Positions 52,956-61,890 of a DNA stretch of 64,000 bases are shown here, piece after piece. The notes under the pieces were generated by a model. The model ran no database searches. It was not told the origin of the DNA and saw only the letters and a program-made list of their open reading frames with translations. A program made the translations under genes and the position numbers. Position 1 is the first letter of the stretch. Each line of letters begins with the position of its first letter. This DNA comes from Sporocytophaga myxococcoides (GTDB taxonomy: Bacteria; Bacteroidota; Bacteroidia; Cytophagales; Cytophagaceae), in assembly GCF_000775915.1 (NCBI RefSeq), contig NZ_BBLT01000003.1:372001-436000 (forward strand). Reading direction: 5' to 3'.

Positions 52956-54737
52956 TTAAATGTATTGAGAGTCTGTAATTAAAGGAAGTCCTAATCTTTG
53001 AGCTTGCAGGTTATACATCTTTTCAGCAAATTCATCACTGGTAATATGGTATCTTGCTCCTATATACTTTTTGAGATTACCATTTTCATCAAAGACGGGA
53101 ACGATATGAGCATCTACCCAATAATGACTTCCGTCTTTTGCTTTATTTTTAATGATGCCATGAAATGTTTCTCCCCTTTTAATAGTTGACCAGAAGATTT
53201 TGAAAAGCTCTGGTGGCATATCAGGGTGTCGGAATGTTTTATGAGGTTTGCCAATAAGTTCCTCCGCTGAATACTTGGATACTTCGCAAAGCTTTTCGTT
53301 TGCCAAAGTAATGTTACCGTATAGATCTGATTCTGAAAGGATAGTTGTAAGACTAAAAACCTTTTCTCGGATTTCCATTTCTACTCTCTGATTTTCGGAT
53401 ATAGATACAATTCGGGAAAGTTCTTCCTGAGAAGCATTGAGTTCTTCCAGATTTTGTCTCAGCTCCTCTTCCTGTTCACGCATAGATTCAGTCTGGACCT
53501 GGGTCTCGTGAAGCAGCTTTTGGGTTTGAAGATTAGTCCTCAAAGAAGTGATAGAAGCGGCCAGACTTTCACCGACCTTTTTCAATAACTCGATTTTATG
53601 ACTTTCTATTTTTTCGAAACAGGCAAATTCCATTACACCATAAACCGTATCATTTACCATAAGAGGGCAGATAACAACAAATCTTGGCAAAGCTTCCCCA
53701 AGGCCAGAGGTAATCCGGATATAGTCCTTTGGTACATCAGATAGAATGATAAGGTCTTTTTCAAGGTAACATTGACCAGCTAAACCTTCTCCTGGAAGTA
53801 TTGAAGTTTTAATATATTTTTTCTGTCCGTAAGCATAACAGCCCATCAATTCAAGATACTTATCGTTTTCATAATCGTTTAATATAAAAAGTGATCCTTG
53901 ATTGGCCCCAATATATTTTGTAAGAAATGAAATTGCTTTATCAGACAAGTCATCTAATTTTTTGTCATTAGCTCTTATTAACTCGGATATTTTGGCAATA
54001 CCAATATTTACAAAGTTTTCATTTTCGGTCTTTTGGGTTGCTTCGGATATGTATTTATGCATCCTTATCAGCGCCAATCCTAGCTTGTCTTCTTCTTCAG
54101 CTTTAAATTCCTTTTCCAGGTTGCCGTTTGCAATGTTTTCAGCAAATTCGATTCCTTTATTTATAATTTCTAGCTGCCTTGTAAGTTTTGCATTAGAAGC
54201 AAGACTGATTTTCGCAGATGTCTCAAATTCGTAACTCCAATATCCGCATAGAAAAAAAATGATTGCAGCAAGTGATGCATGGATAATAAAGGTGGTTAAA
54301 GGCATGTAGTCTGCGGTGGTAAAGTAAACTTCTTTCATGCCAGTATACTGCAGGTATCCGAAAAGGGCATGATGAACTATGACTAAAATCGCCAAGGGTA
54401 TTTGATTCTTCCAGTTCCTATAGTATATAAGAATGATTGATCCAATAAATGCGAAGAAATGCATTTCAATCATACCATGCATCTGATATATAAACTGGGC
54501 CATAAAAATTCCCAAAGATAAACTTCCAACATACTGATACCATAATTTGTCTGGAGCCAGAGTCAAAGTTGAGAAATACATGATAAGATTCAAAGATCCT
54601 ACTATAATGGCAATCAGAAATGTATCGTATACAAATGAAAGAGCAAGTCCAAGTATAAATAAAGAAATAAGAGAATAACTGAGAAATTGAGGTTTGATAT
54701 TCACAAGTTCTGCAGAGTTTTTACTAGAAGTAATCAT
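52956..54737 (-). CDS. Membrane sensor with GAF and PAS domains, no output domain
   Basis: A 593-aa protein. About six TM helices lie in residues 15-175, a helical linker follows, then a GAF domain (about 245-395; ISELIRANDKKLDDLSDKAISFLTKYIGANQGSLFIL, then VVICPLMVNDTVYGVMEFA), a coiled coil (about 400-455, QEEELRQNLEELNASQEELSRI) and a PAS domain (455-575, LSESDLYGNITLANEKLCEVSKYSAEELIGKPHKTFRHPDMPPELF, then WVDAHIVPVFDENGNLKKYIGARY). It ends shortly after the PAS, with no HisKA, GGDEF, MCP or other catalytic output. Its ATG overlaps the stop of the thioredoxin-like gene (54734-54737). The F-R-H-P-D-M-P PAS motif is like that of chemotaxis/aerotaxis receptors. Confidence 0.8.
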   Translation of the reverse strand: MITSSKNSAELVNIKPQFLSYSLISLFILGLALSFVYDTFLIAIIVGSLNLIMYFSTLTLAPDKLWYQYVGSLSLGIFMAQFIYQMHGMIEMHFFAFIGSIILIYYRNWKNQIPLAILVIVHHALFGYLQYTGMKEVYFTTADYMPLTTFIIHASLAAIIFFLCGYWSYEFETSAKISLASNAKLTRQLEIINKGIEFAENIANGNLEKEFKAEEEDKLGLALIRMHKYISEATQKTENENFVNIGIAKISELIRANDKKLDDLSDKAISFLTKYIGANQGSLFILNDYENDKYLELMGCYAYGQKKYIKTSILPGEGLAGQCYLEKDLIILSDVPKDYIRITSGLGEALPRFVVICPLMVNDTVYGVMEFACFEKIESHKIELLKKVGESLAASITSLRTNLQTQKLLHETQVQTESMREQEEELRQNLEELNASQEELSRIVSISENQRVEMEIREKVFSLTTILSESDLYGNITLANEKLCEVSKYSAEELIGKPHKTFRHPDMPPELFKIFWSTIKRGETFHGIIKNKAKDGSHYWVDAHIVPVFDENGNLKKYIGARYHITSDEFAEKMYNLQAQRLGLPLITDSQYI

Positions 54738-55318
54738 GGAGTAGTAATGAAATTAAGATCTGAGTTAAGATTGCATCCATATGCTTGAGACGCTGCCGAA
54801 GGCATATTGGGCAATTGCTTGTTGTTTAATAAAGAGTCTAGTATGATTTCTGGAAAATAAGTGTCTTTGTCAGTGCAAAAACGTGCCTTATTATAATTCC
54901 CCCGGTATATTAATTTACCGTCTTTAAGGATTACAGCTTGTGGAGTAGCATAGACTCCAAAGGTATCTGCAATGGAGCCGTCATCTGTAATGAGTTTGAA
55001 GTCGAATTGGTCCTTATAATCTTTTATATGGGCTTGTTCAACAACAGCAAAAAAGGTTATACGATCTTTGTATCTCCTATGCAGAGATTGAATATATGAT
55101 GAGTTAAATTTCGAACATGGGCATTTAGGATTGAAAAAATGAAGGAGTATTGGATCTTTATATTCTTTGAATAAAGAGGTATAAAGCCCTGCATTTACAA
55201 ATTTATAGTTGGATGGGACACTTGTTGGAAGGCTGTATCTAAAATATTCTTTCCAAAGAAGTGCACAAATAGCAAGAAAACAGAATGTTACTATAAATAT
55301 AATTAAACCTTTTCTCAA
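54734..55318 (-). CDS. Membrane-anchored thioredoxin-fold protein with CxC motif
   Basis: A 194-aa protein with N-terminal TM or signal (residues 5-22) and a thioredoxin-like core: ILLHFFNPKCPCSKF with C66-P-C68 instead of CxxC, a later TITFFAVVE-type strand, and the cis-Pro ATPQAVIL (P126). A further Cys, C182, lies near the end. Periplasmic. CxC forms occur in isomerase-like or sensor thioredoxin-fold proteins. Its stop overlaps the next gene's start in ATGA, tying it to the PAS/GAF sensor, so it may sense periplasmic redox and signal to that protein (inference). Confidence 0.75.
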   Translation of the reverse strand: MRKGLIIFIVTFCFLAICALLWKEYFRYSLPTSVPSNYKFVNAGLYTSLFKEYKDPILLHFFNPKCPCSKFNSSYIQSLHRRYKDRITFFAVVEQAHIKDYKDQFDFKLITDDGSIADTFGVYATPQAVILKDGKLIYRGNYNKARFCTDKDTYFPEIILDSLLNNKQLPNMPSAASQAYGCNLNSDLNFITTP

Positions 55319-55630
55319 GATTAAAGAAGTTGATAATGTTAAGGCAACGATGGGGATACCGGAAATTGTAAATTAAAGTTTGCATCAGGTAGTTGGAAGA
55401 CGTAAGACACTTCTTTTTTTATCTGGGTTTGCGGTTTTGAAGACTAGATAAACCGGAAGCGAAGATGGATAAAATCTACATTGAACCATATAAAATTATT
55501 TTGAAAAAAAATATTAGGCATTATGATCCTGTAAAGAAAAATTAGAATTTTAAGGTTTTAGCGTCCATTTTTTTATCCTTTTAAAAAGCCATGTGAAGAG
55601 ATAAAAACTTCTTTAGTTATTTTTGTGAAA
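55319..55630. other. Divergent intergenic region
   Basis: About 310 bp between the thioredoxin-like gene and the divergent aldo/keto reductase. No ORF. A TATTTTTG box at 55618-55625 lies unusually close to the reductase start and was not counted as a promoter. Confidence 0.4.
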
Positions 55631-56623
55631 ATGGACTTAATAAGATTTGGCTCAACGAGGTTAATGGTATCTCGCATAGGTCTCGGGCTTGCTGCATTAG
55701 GAAGGCCGGGTTATATCAATATCGGACATGGGAAGGATCTTAACTTTGATTATGATATTAAAGCGATGCAATCACAGACAGTAAAAATGCTGGATTTCGC
55801 TTATAGACTTGGAATCAGGTACTTTGATGTGGCAAGGAGTTATGGCAGAGGAGAAGAATTTTTGTCTCATTGGATAGAAGGAAACAGGGAAAGGAAGGAT
55901 TTTATTGTTGGTTCCAAATGGGGTTATACATATACGGCTGATTGGAAAGTTAATGCTGAAAAGCATGAAGTGAAAGAACATTCTGTTGATGTGCTTACTC
56001 GTCAGTATCCTGAATCTAAAAAGCTATTAGGAGATTATCTATCAGTCTATCATATTCATTCGGCCACATTAGACAGTGGAGTTCTTGATAATAAAGAAGT
56101 TCTTGAGAAGTTGTGGCAGTTAAAGGAATCAGGGGTAATAATCGGCCTTTCACTGAGTGGTACTGGTCAGGGTGAGACGCTGGATAAAGCGTTGAATATT
56201 CAAAGTGGCGGAGGCAGGCTTTTTCAGTCAGTTCAGGTAACGTGGAACTTGCTTGAGCAATCTTCAACAGATGTTCTGAAAAAAGCTTCAGCCAATGGTT
56301 GTGGAATCATTGTAAAGGAAGTGCTGGCTAATGGTAGACTGACCAATCGAAATGTGGACTTATCTTTTAAAAATAAAAAGGAAATATTAGATAAGCTGGC
56401 TGTTAAATATAGGTGCGGAATTGATTCCTTATCTATGGCATATGTATTAAATCAGGATTGGGCTAATGTAGTCCTTAGTGGGGCATCGACTGAGGAACAA
56501 TTGAAATCGAATGTAGAATCATTAAAAATTGTGCTGGATGACAAGGATATTGCAATTTTAGAAAGTTTCAAGGAAGAGCCCAGGACATATTGGAATTCAA
56601 GAGCGCAACTTAACTGGAATTAA
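55631..56623 (+). CDS. Aldo/keto reductase
   Basis: The start at 55631 (MDLIRFGSTRLMVSRIGLG) is preferred over GTG at 55625, which lies two codons upstream. 330 aa. TIM-barrel marks: GIRYFDVARSYGRGEEFLSHWI (catalytic D and Y), VGSKWGYTY (K), VYHIHSAT (H). NAD(P)H-dependent carbonyl or sugar reductase; substrate unknown. Monocistronic and convergent with the ferredoxin gene. Confidence 0.9.
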   Translation: MDLIRFGSTRLMVSRIGLGLAALGRPGYINIGHGKDLNFDYDIKAMQSQTVKMLDFAYRLGIRYFDVARSYGRGEEFLSHWIEGNRERKDFIVGSKWGYTYTADWKVNAEKHEVKEHSVDVLTRQYPESKKLLGDYLSVYHIHSATLDSGVLDNKEVLEKLWQLKESGVIIGLSLSGTGQGETLDKALNIQSGGGRLFQSVQVTWNLLEQSSTDVLKKASANGCGIIVKEVLANGRLTNRNVDLSFKNKKEILDKLAVKYRCGIDSLSMAYVLNQDWANVVLSGASTEEQLKSNVESLKIVLDDKDIAILESFKEEPRTYWNSRAQLNWN

Positions 56624-56628
56624 AAGGA

Positions 56629-56658
56629 AGTCCGCAATTGCATATGCAACCACGGACT
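56629..56658. other. Dyad between convergent genes
   Basis: AGTCCG (56629-56634) and CGGACT (56653-56658) flank a perfect 12-bp palindrome TTGCATATGCAA (56638-56649). No T-run, so it is not a certain terminator; possible mRNA end or binding site. Confidence 0.3.
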
Positions 56659-56671
56659 ATATTGGAGCAGC

Positions 56672-57022
56672 TTAATTTTCGTTATGCAGCCAGGCTTTTT
56701 TGGCTAGTAATATTTCCTGAGTTTCCTGAAAATCAGGGTCAGGCACACAACAGTCTACAGGACAAACTGCAGCGCATTGAGGCTCTTCGTGAAAACCTGT
56801 ACATTCTGTACATTTATTAGGCACTATATAGAAGAAATCATTTGAAATAGGCTCATTCATTAAACTCGCATCAATATGAGCCCCATCTTCAAGTTCAATT
56901 TCCGTAAGACTTGTGCCTTTTGAATAATTCCATTCCGCACCGTTTTCATAAATCGCAGTATTGGGACATTCGGGCTCGCAAGCCCCACAGTTAATGCATT
57001 CTTCAGTAATTAAAATAGCCAT
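56672..57022 (-). CDS. 2[4Fe-4S] ferredoxin
   Basis: 116 aa from ATG 57022. First cluster CINCGACEPECP (CxxCxxCxxxCP); second CTECTGFHEEPQCAAVCPVDC, with an 8-residue insertion between cysteines, the Allochromatium-type bacterial ferredoxin pattern. Start support: a strong Shine-Dalgarno AGGAGG lies at 57027-57032 on the minus strand, 4 bases from the ATG, unusual for Bacteroidota. A longer reading from 57079 would add a non-homologous prefix. Low-potential electron carrier; partner enzyme is not in the window. Confidence 0.93.
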   Translation of the reverse strand: MAILITEECINCGACEPECPNTAIYENGAEWNYSKGTSLTEIELEDGAHIDASLMNEPISNDFFYIVPNKCTECTGFHEEPQCAAVCPVDCCVPDPDFQETQEILLAKKAWLHNEN

Positions 57023-57026
57023 TTTT

Positions 57027-57032
57027 CCTCCT
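57027..57032 (-). promoter_or_regulatory. Strong Shine-Dalgarno site of the ferredoxin gene
   Basis: AGGAGG on the minus strand, 4 bases before the ATG at 57022. Most starts in this window lack such a motif. It fixes the start of the ferredoxin gene. Confidence 0.7.
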
Positions 57033-57098
57033 TGTTTATGAAACAAAATTGAATGATTCCTAGATAATTTACCAATCAAAAAAACTTATATGGGATAA

Positions 57099-57995
57099 CT
57101 AAAAGTTATAATGGCTATTGCAAAATCTTTTAAAAAGGTCTGTAAGTCTGGACGTTTTTCCATGAAGGTGTATAAATTGGAAAGTCCTGTAAATGTCTAG
57201 CCCTTTAACTTCCAGAATAACGAGTTCTTTGTTTTTAAGCTCATTTCCTATTGCATGAATAGAAATAAATGCTGCAGATTCAGAGTATAGAAGATAATGT
57301 TTAATTGCTTCTGTGCTTTCAAGCTGAAGTTCTATTTTAAGATCTTTCAGCGTTATTTTATCTTTATCCAAAGCTTTTAAAATTACATCCAGGGTTCCGG
57401 AACCTTGCTCTCTGAGTATAAGTGGCAATGTTGTTAATTGAGTTGGCTTTAATTCTCCCCGTTGCCCTATTTTGCTTTTCGCATGAGCGACCAAAACAAT
57501 TTCGTCTTTCGCAAATGCCTCATAGGCAATTTGAGGATGATGAGAAATACCTTCCACAATAGCAACATCTATTTGTTCTGAGATTATCTGTTGCTCAATA
57601 AATTCACTGTTACCACTTACAAAATGAAGCTGAATGGAAGGATGCGCAGCCTTGAAGAGTGCCAATATTTTTGGTAAAACATATTGTGCAAGTGTAGTAC
57701 TGGCTCCTATTCTTATTGTTCCGCTTTCCGGATTTTGAAGTTGGGAAAGATCATTTTCAAGTGCTGCATAAACCTTGAAAATTTGTTGGGCATGTTTTAA
57801 TAATACCTGTCCTGCAGGAGTTAAGGTAATATTGTTCCCATGCCTTTTAAAAAGCGCCAACCCGGTTTGTTCTTCCAGTTCTTTGATATGCTTAGTAACG
57901 GCGGGCTGTGAAATGAAAAGCTCCTGAGCGGCTTTAGTAAAGCTTAGTTTTTGAGAAACTGTATAAAATACCTTAAGTCTGAAGTCAAAAATCAT
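57099..57995 (-). CDS. LysR-family transcriptional regulator
   Basis: The 298-aa protein has the N-terminal winged HTH (FTKAAQELFISQPAVTKHIKELEEQTGLALFKR) and a LysR substrate-binding domain (GTIRIGASTTLAQYVLPKIL, then the RBD lobes). It is related to CysB/CbbR-like regulators. 76 bp upstream of the ferredoxin gene on the same strand, so it may regulate it. Effector unknown. Confidence 0.92.
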   Translation of the reverse strand: MIFDFRLKVFYTVSQKLSFTKAAQELFISQPAVTKHIKELEEQTGLALFKRHGNNITLTPAGQVLLKHAQQIFKVYAALENDLSQLQNPESGTIRIGASTTLAQYVLPKILALFKAAHPSIQLHFVSGNSEFIEQQIISEQIDVAIVEGISHHPQIAYEAFAKDEIVLVAHAKSKIGQRGELKPTQLTTLPLILREQGSGTLDVILKALDKDKITLKDLKIELQLESTEAIKHYLLYSESAAFISIHAIGNELKNKELVILEVKGLDIYRTFQFIHLHGKTSRLTDLFKRFCNSHYNF

Positions 57996-58086
57996 AAAAT
58001 TGTCCTTGTTGCAACAGGCCCTTTATCAATGATGCCCTACTGGACGAATTTAACAAATTCAGGAAGATTCTATTCTCTGAATTTTT

Positions 58087-59322
58087 TTATTCCTGTTGAA
58101 CCGGATTTTTCTCTCTTTCGACCTCTAATTCTTTAAGGGAAACCATTTTTACCTGTTCGGTAACTAGAAAGTCCTTGCCAGCTTTTTTCATGGTGAAAAG
58201 TGCCAGAACCTGATAGGTTATAAATGCCGGTATGCCATAAAGATTTGACCATATCGCTTTAGGCGCATTTCCCAGGTAAAGTACCCATAAAAAATTCAAA
58301 ACAAAGATACCCCCCCCTGAAAACATCATAATTGAAAGTGGAGGGAACAATAAAAGATTTATGACAAATAGAATTGCACAGGAGAAAATAAGAATAAAAA
58401 GCGGCGGAGATAATGTCATAATGCCGAAAAAGAATTTATTGAAAGAGAATCTTTCTATTCCGGATAGAATCAATTGAAGAGAATATTGGGTGTTTTCAAA
58501 ATATGATCTAAGCCATCTGGATCTTTGTCTTACCAATTGATCTGATTTGGATATTTTTTCATCATAAACAAGGGCATCTTTTGCAAATGCTATCTGAATG
58601 TTATTCCCTACCAGAAAATTTTGAAGAATTTTATCCTCCGCAATAATGAGACCTTCACTGTTTTCACGAATTCTCGGAGAGGAGAGGTATTTCTTAAAGA
58701 GTTCGGTTTCGATTACCATCCCGGAGCCAGCAATATTTGCAGAAGAGTTTAATATCCAGGGTACAAGCTTTTGAGTGTAGTTAAAATATAGTTCGCCTGT
58801 TGCATCCAGACAGGCAGTAGTAGAATCCAGGTTTTTAGCAACCCTTTTTCCCTGAATAGCAGTATATCCTGCACCCATATAATTGTTGGCAACAGTAAGA
58901 AAATCAGGATGCATAAGGTTATCTGCATCCATAACTATTATGGCATCATGATTTCTGATGGTCTGGCTCATTCCAAAAATAAGGGAACGGACTTTAGACC
59001 CAAGCTTTTTAGGCGGAAGACAGATTTTGAGTTTAGGGTTTTCAGGAATGGTTAATATCTGCTCTGCAGAACAATCATCTGCAATAAGGTATATTTGGAA
59101 AGTGTCATATCCCTGTTCAAGTATTGATTCTATAAGTGGACGTGTGATCAGTAAATTTTTATAAGCAGTTATGATAATGCCGAAATCCTTTTGCTCAGAG
59201 CTTTTCTGAAATTTTTTTTCTCTAACTAACAGTGAAACAAGAACTGTTAGAAACGGAAAAAGCAGAAAGAATGTAATGAGACTACTCGCGAAAAGTAAGA
59301 AATAATATAAAGCATGCATCAT
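58087..59322 (-). CDS. Membrane glycosyltransferase, family 2
   Basis: The 411-aa protein has a short N-terminal TM, the GT2 catalytic core with an AIIVMDADNLMHPDF nucleotide-sugar site (DxD), a later EDKILQNFLVGN and the processive signature RQRSRWLRSYF (QxxRW), and C-terminal TM helices. It resembles chitin/cellulose/hyaluronan synthase-like processive enzymes. Likely makes an exopolysaccharide or transfers a sugar at the membrane. It stands alone; neighbours are a LysR and tag. Confidence 0.9.
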   Translation of the reverse strand: MMHALYYFLLFASSLITFFLLFPFLTVLVSLLVREKKFQKSSEQKDFGIIITAYKNLLITRPLIESILEQGYDTFQIYLIADDCSAEQILTIPENPKLKICLPPKKLGSKVRSLIFGMSQTIRNHDAIIVMDADNLMHPDFLTVANNYMGAGYTAIQGKRVAKNLDSTTACLDATGELYFNYTQKLVPWILNSSANIAGSGMVIETELFKKYLSSPRIRENSEGLIIAEDKILQNFLVGNNIQIAFAKDALVYDEKISKSDQLVRQRSRWLRSYFENTQYSLQLILSGIERFSFNKFFFGIMTLSPPLFILIFSCAILFVINLLLFPPLSIMMFSGGGIFVLNFLWVLYLGNAPKAIWSNLYGIPAFITYQVLALFTMKKAGKDFLVTEQVKMVSLKELEVEREKNPVQQE

Positions 59323-59826
59323 AAACCTGATTTTTAAATCCTCTATTTAGTAATAGCCTTTTATTATAAATTATCCATTTATTTTAATCTCAATGGATAT
59401 AAAAAATACTTCTGTTAATATCCAATTGTCAAGGTTTTGTTTCAGATTTAAATACCTTGCCCTCTTAGCTGTTCAGAGGTTATGTAATTTTTAACTGATC
59501 TTAAGAAAGATTATAATTCATTGCCCAGTTCTGGGTGATTGATTTCCTGAAATATTTTCCCTATTAAATATTCAAAAAAATCTATTGAAATTAATGATAA
59601 AATGTAATAGATCAAAGAGCTAAAGTAAAATTAAAAGATCATTATTTCAAGGAAGTAATTGTATTTAAGAATCTTCACCAGTAATTTTAGCATACATAAT
59701 TGTAAGTTAGGGTATGCAACTTACCTTTTTTCAGGTATATAATCATAAGTTTACCATAGTGCTTTTCTGGCCTTTAAAATGCTGTGGAGGTCATAAGTAA
59801 TTAATTAATTGTTGAAACTTTGGAAT
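59323..59826. other. Intergenic region, no gene seen
   Basis: About 500 bp of AT-rich sequence between the glycosyltransferase start and tag. It should hold both divergent promoters. No ORF, repeat or strong hairpin was recognised. Confidence 0.45.
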
Positions 59827-60396
59827 ATGAAAAACCGATGCGGATGGACGAAAAATGATCCATTAATGGTTGCATACCATGATGAGGAATGGGGAGTGCC
59901 TGTTCATGATGATCAGAAACATTTTGAGTTTCTTGTTTTGGATACATTTCAGGCAGGATTGAGCTGGAAAACAGTCCTTTATAAGCGAGAGGCATTCCGG
60001 AAAGCTTTTGCGGACTTTGATGTAAATAAAGTTGCGAAAATGACAGATGCTCAACTTGAAAAGCTTTTATCGGACCCTTCTATTATTCGTAACCGACTCA
60101 AAGTTTTTGGAACTGTTAAAAATGCCAAAGCCTTCCTTGAAATTCAAAAGGAGTTTGGTTCCTTTGATAAATATATATGGAGCTTTGTAGGAGATAAAAC
60201 GATCGTCAATAGTAGAAAGAGTATTAGTGAGGTGCCAGCTACTAGCAAAGAAAGTGATGCAATGAGCAAAGCGTTAAAAAAGAGAGGGTTCACTTTCGTT
60301 GGATCTACTATTTGTTATGCGTACATGCAGGCTGCAGGACTAGTTAACGATCATATAAACTGTTGTTTTAGATATGAACAGATTTTGAAACTATAA
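59827..60396 (+). CDS. tag: DNA-3-methyladenine glycosylase I
   Basis: Start at 59827 (MKNRCGWTKNDPL) fits E. coli Tag; a TTG upstream (59809) would add six residues. 189 aa. Zinc-binding Cys and His: C5 in NRCGW, H in AYHDEEWG, and the C-terminal HINCCF pair. Glycosylase core: LDTFQAGLSWKTVLYKREAFRKAFADFD. It excises 3-methyladenine from alkylated DNA. Single gene. Confidence 0.95.
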   Translation: MKNRCGWTKNDPLMVAYHDEEWGVPVHDDQKHFEFLVLDTFQAGLSWKTVLYKREAFRKAFADFDVNKVAKMTDAQLEKLLSDPSIIRNRLKVFGTVKNAKAFLEIQKEFGSFDKYIWSFVGDKTIVNSRKSISEVPATSKESDAMSKALKKRGFTFVGSTICYAYMQAAGLVNDHINCCFRYEQILKL

Positions 60397-60610
60397 CGGT
60401 GAAAGCCTGTTGGTTTAATTCTTTGTAGATAGCATATAAAATTATTTTTTTTAGCCCCTCTCTACTTAATTATCTACCCCTTTTCAATTTTTCAATTTCA
60501 TTAGTTTTCTTATCAAATCCTTGTCCTTTAAGACTTAAACAGTCGCTTCTAACAAAATTCATTTTCATCAGGTTCTTCTATTAGTCCTTGAATACTTTGG
60601 ATAGAATACT

Positions 60611-61765
60611 ATGGATACAAATCTTTTAACTAAATTTTTAGTATTGATACTTGTCTGTTTCTTTGGAAGTTATTCTTCCATGGCTGGTATCGGAGGTATA
60701 TCCTTGGAAGAAAACCCATTTGTAAGTGAAAAGTACATGTTGCTGAAAGTTGATCAGGGAGAGACGCTGGATACATCAATGACGTTTTGCGATGAAGAAA
60801 CTGTATCCATAGTCGGGGCAAATCTGCCTGCCTTTGCCAAACTTACCTATACTGGAGGAGGTAACGCATCTGTTTCTCTTACACCGTTGATGGAGACAGG
60901 AGTATTTGAGAATGTGTATATAATAGCTTCTGATAGTTATGGTGGCAGCGACACAATATATATTACGATTCTGGTAAATAAAATGCTTTACAGGGTTAAT
61001 TCAGGAGGACCGGTTGTTAAAGATCTTCCAATGGAATGGGCTGCAGATATGCAGGAAGCTCCGGCCCCTTATCTTGATGCAAACAGTGCGAATTATACAA
61101 CTGGAAGTAATATGTGGACCGGTGAAAATCCAACCGGTGCACCGGATTTACTTTTTGGAGACAATAGACTTAGCTTACTAGAAAATAAATCCTTGATCAT
61201 GAAATTTCCAGTTCCTCAGAACGGAAAGTATAAAGTAAATCTTTATTTTGCTCAAAAGGTCAATGGAGAAGTAACGGGACCAGACCAGCAAATTTTTCAT
61301 GTTAAAGTAGAAAATTTAATGGCGCTTGAAAATTTTGACATTTATGCGGAGGCAGGTATGAGGGCTATGAAAAAAACTTGTGTAGTCGAAGTAGATGATA
61401 AGATTTTAAATATAAATTTTTTTAGACAAAAAGGAAACCCTCAGGTAAATGCAATAGAAATCTTTCAGATTGAAGATGATCCTGTGTTTGTTAAAGAAAG
61501 CTCTTTTGCCGGAGAAATGGTTGCTATTCCAAATCCTAGTTCAGATAAAATTCAGATGAGATTTAAAGGATATTTAAATGGAATAGTTACAGTAACTTTA
61601 TATGATGAGAGAAATCGGATCATCTTCAGGAAGAACATGGCTCTTTTGTGTGGAAAATCTATTAAGCTTAACCTCGCCGAATTAAGCCTTGCTTCAGGTG
61701 AATATTATGTGCAAGTGTTGACTGCAAATAAAAAATATTTCGCAAGGGTTATGGTATTGAATTAA
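60611..61765 (+). CDS. Secreted T9SS cargo with malectin-like domain
   Basis: A 384-aa protein with a signal peptide (about residues 8-25) and an N-terminal beta-domain. A malectin/carbohydrate-binding-like domain (about 125-290) has YRVNSGGPVVKD, KYKVNLYFAQ and NPQVNAIEIFQ; malectin-like domains often bind glucans. The C-terminal ~75 residues are a type A T9SS sorting domain (IPNPSSDKIQMRF, then SGEYYVQVLTANKKYFARVMVLN). Possible surface sugar-binding protein. Stands 125 bp before the response regulator. Confidence 0.82.
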   Translation: MDTNLLTKFLVLILVCFFGSYSSMAGIGGISLEENPFVSEKYMLLKVDQGETLDTSMTFCDEETVSIVGANLPAFAKLTYTGGGNASVSLTPLMETGVFENVYIIASDSYGGSDTIYITILVNKMLYRVNSGGPVVKDLPMEWAADMQEAPAPYLDANSANYTTGSNMWTGENPTGAPDLLFGDNRLSLLENKSLIMKFPVPQNGKYKVNLYFAQKVNGEVTGPDQQIFHVKVENLMALENFDIYAEAGMRAMKKTCVVEVDDKILNINFFRQKGNPQVNAIEIFQIEDDPVFVKESSFAGEMVAIPNPSSDKIQMRFKGYLNGIVTVTLYDERNRIIFRKNMALLCGKSIKLNLAELSLASGEYYVQVLTANKKYFARVMVLN

Positions 61766-61890
61766 TATTAAGCTGAATGAATTGGCTCATAAATAAACAC
61801 AAAAGAGACCAGTTAACAATTCCTTAATACTTCAGTAATATTAAGGGAACATCCTGTATTTATTTTTACCATGCCATCCAGAAAAGAGGC

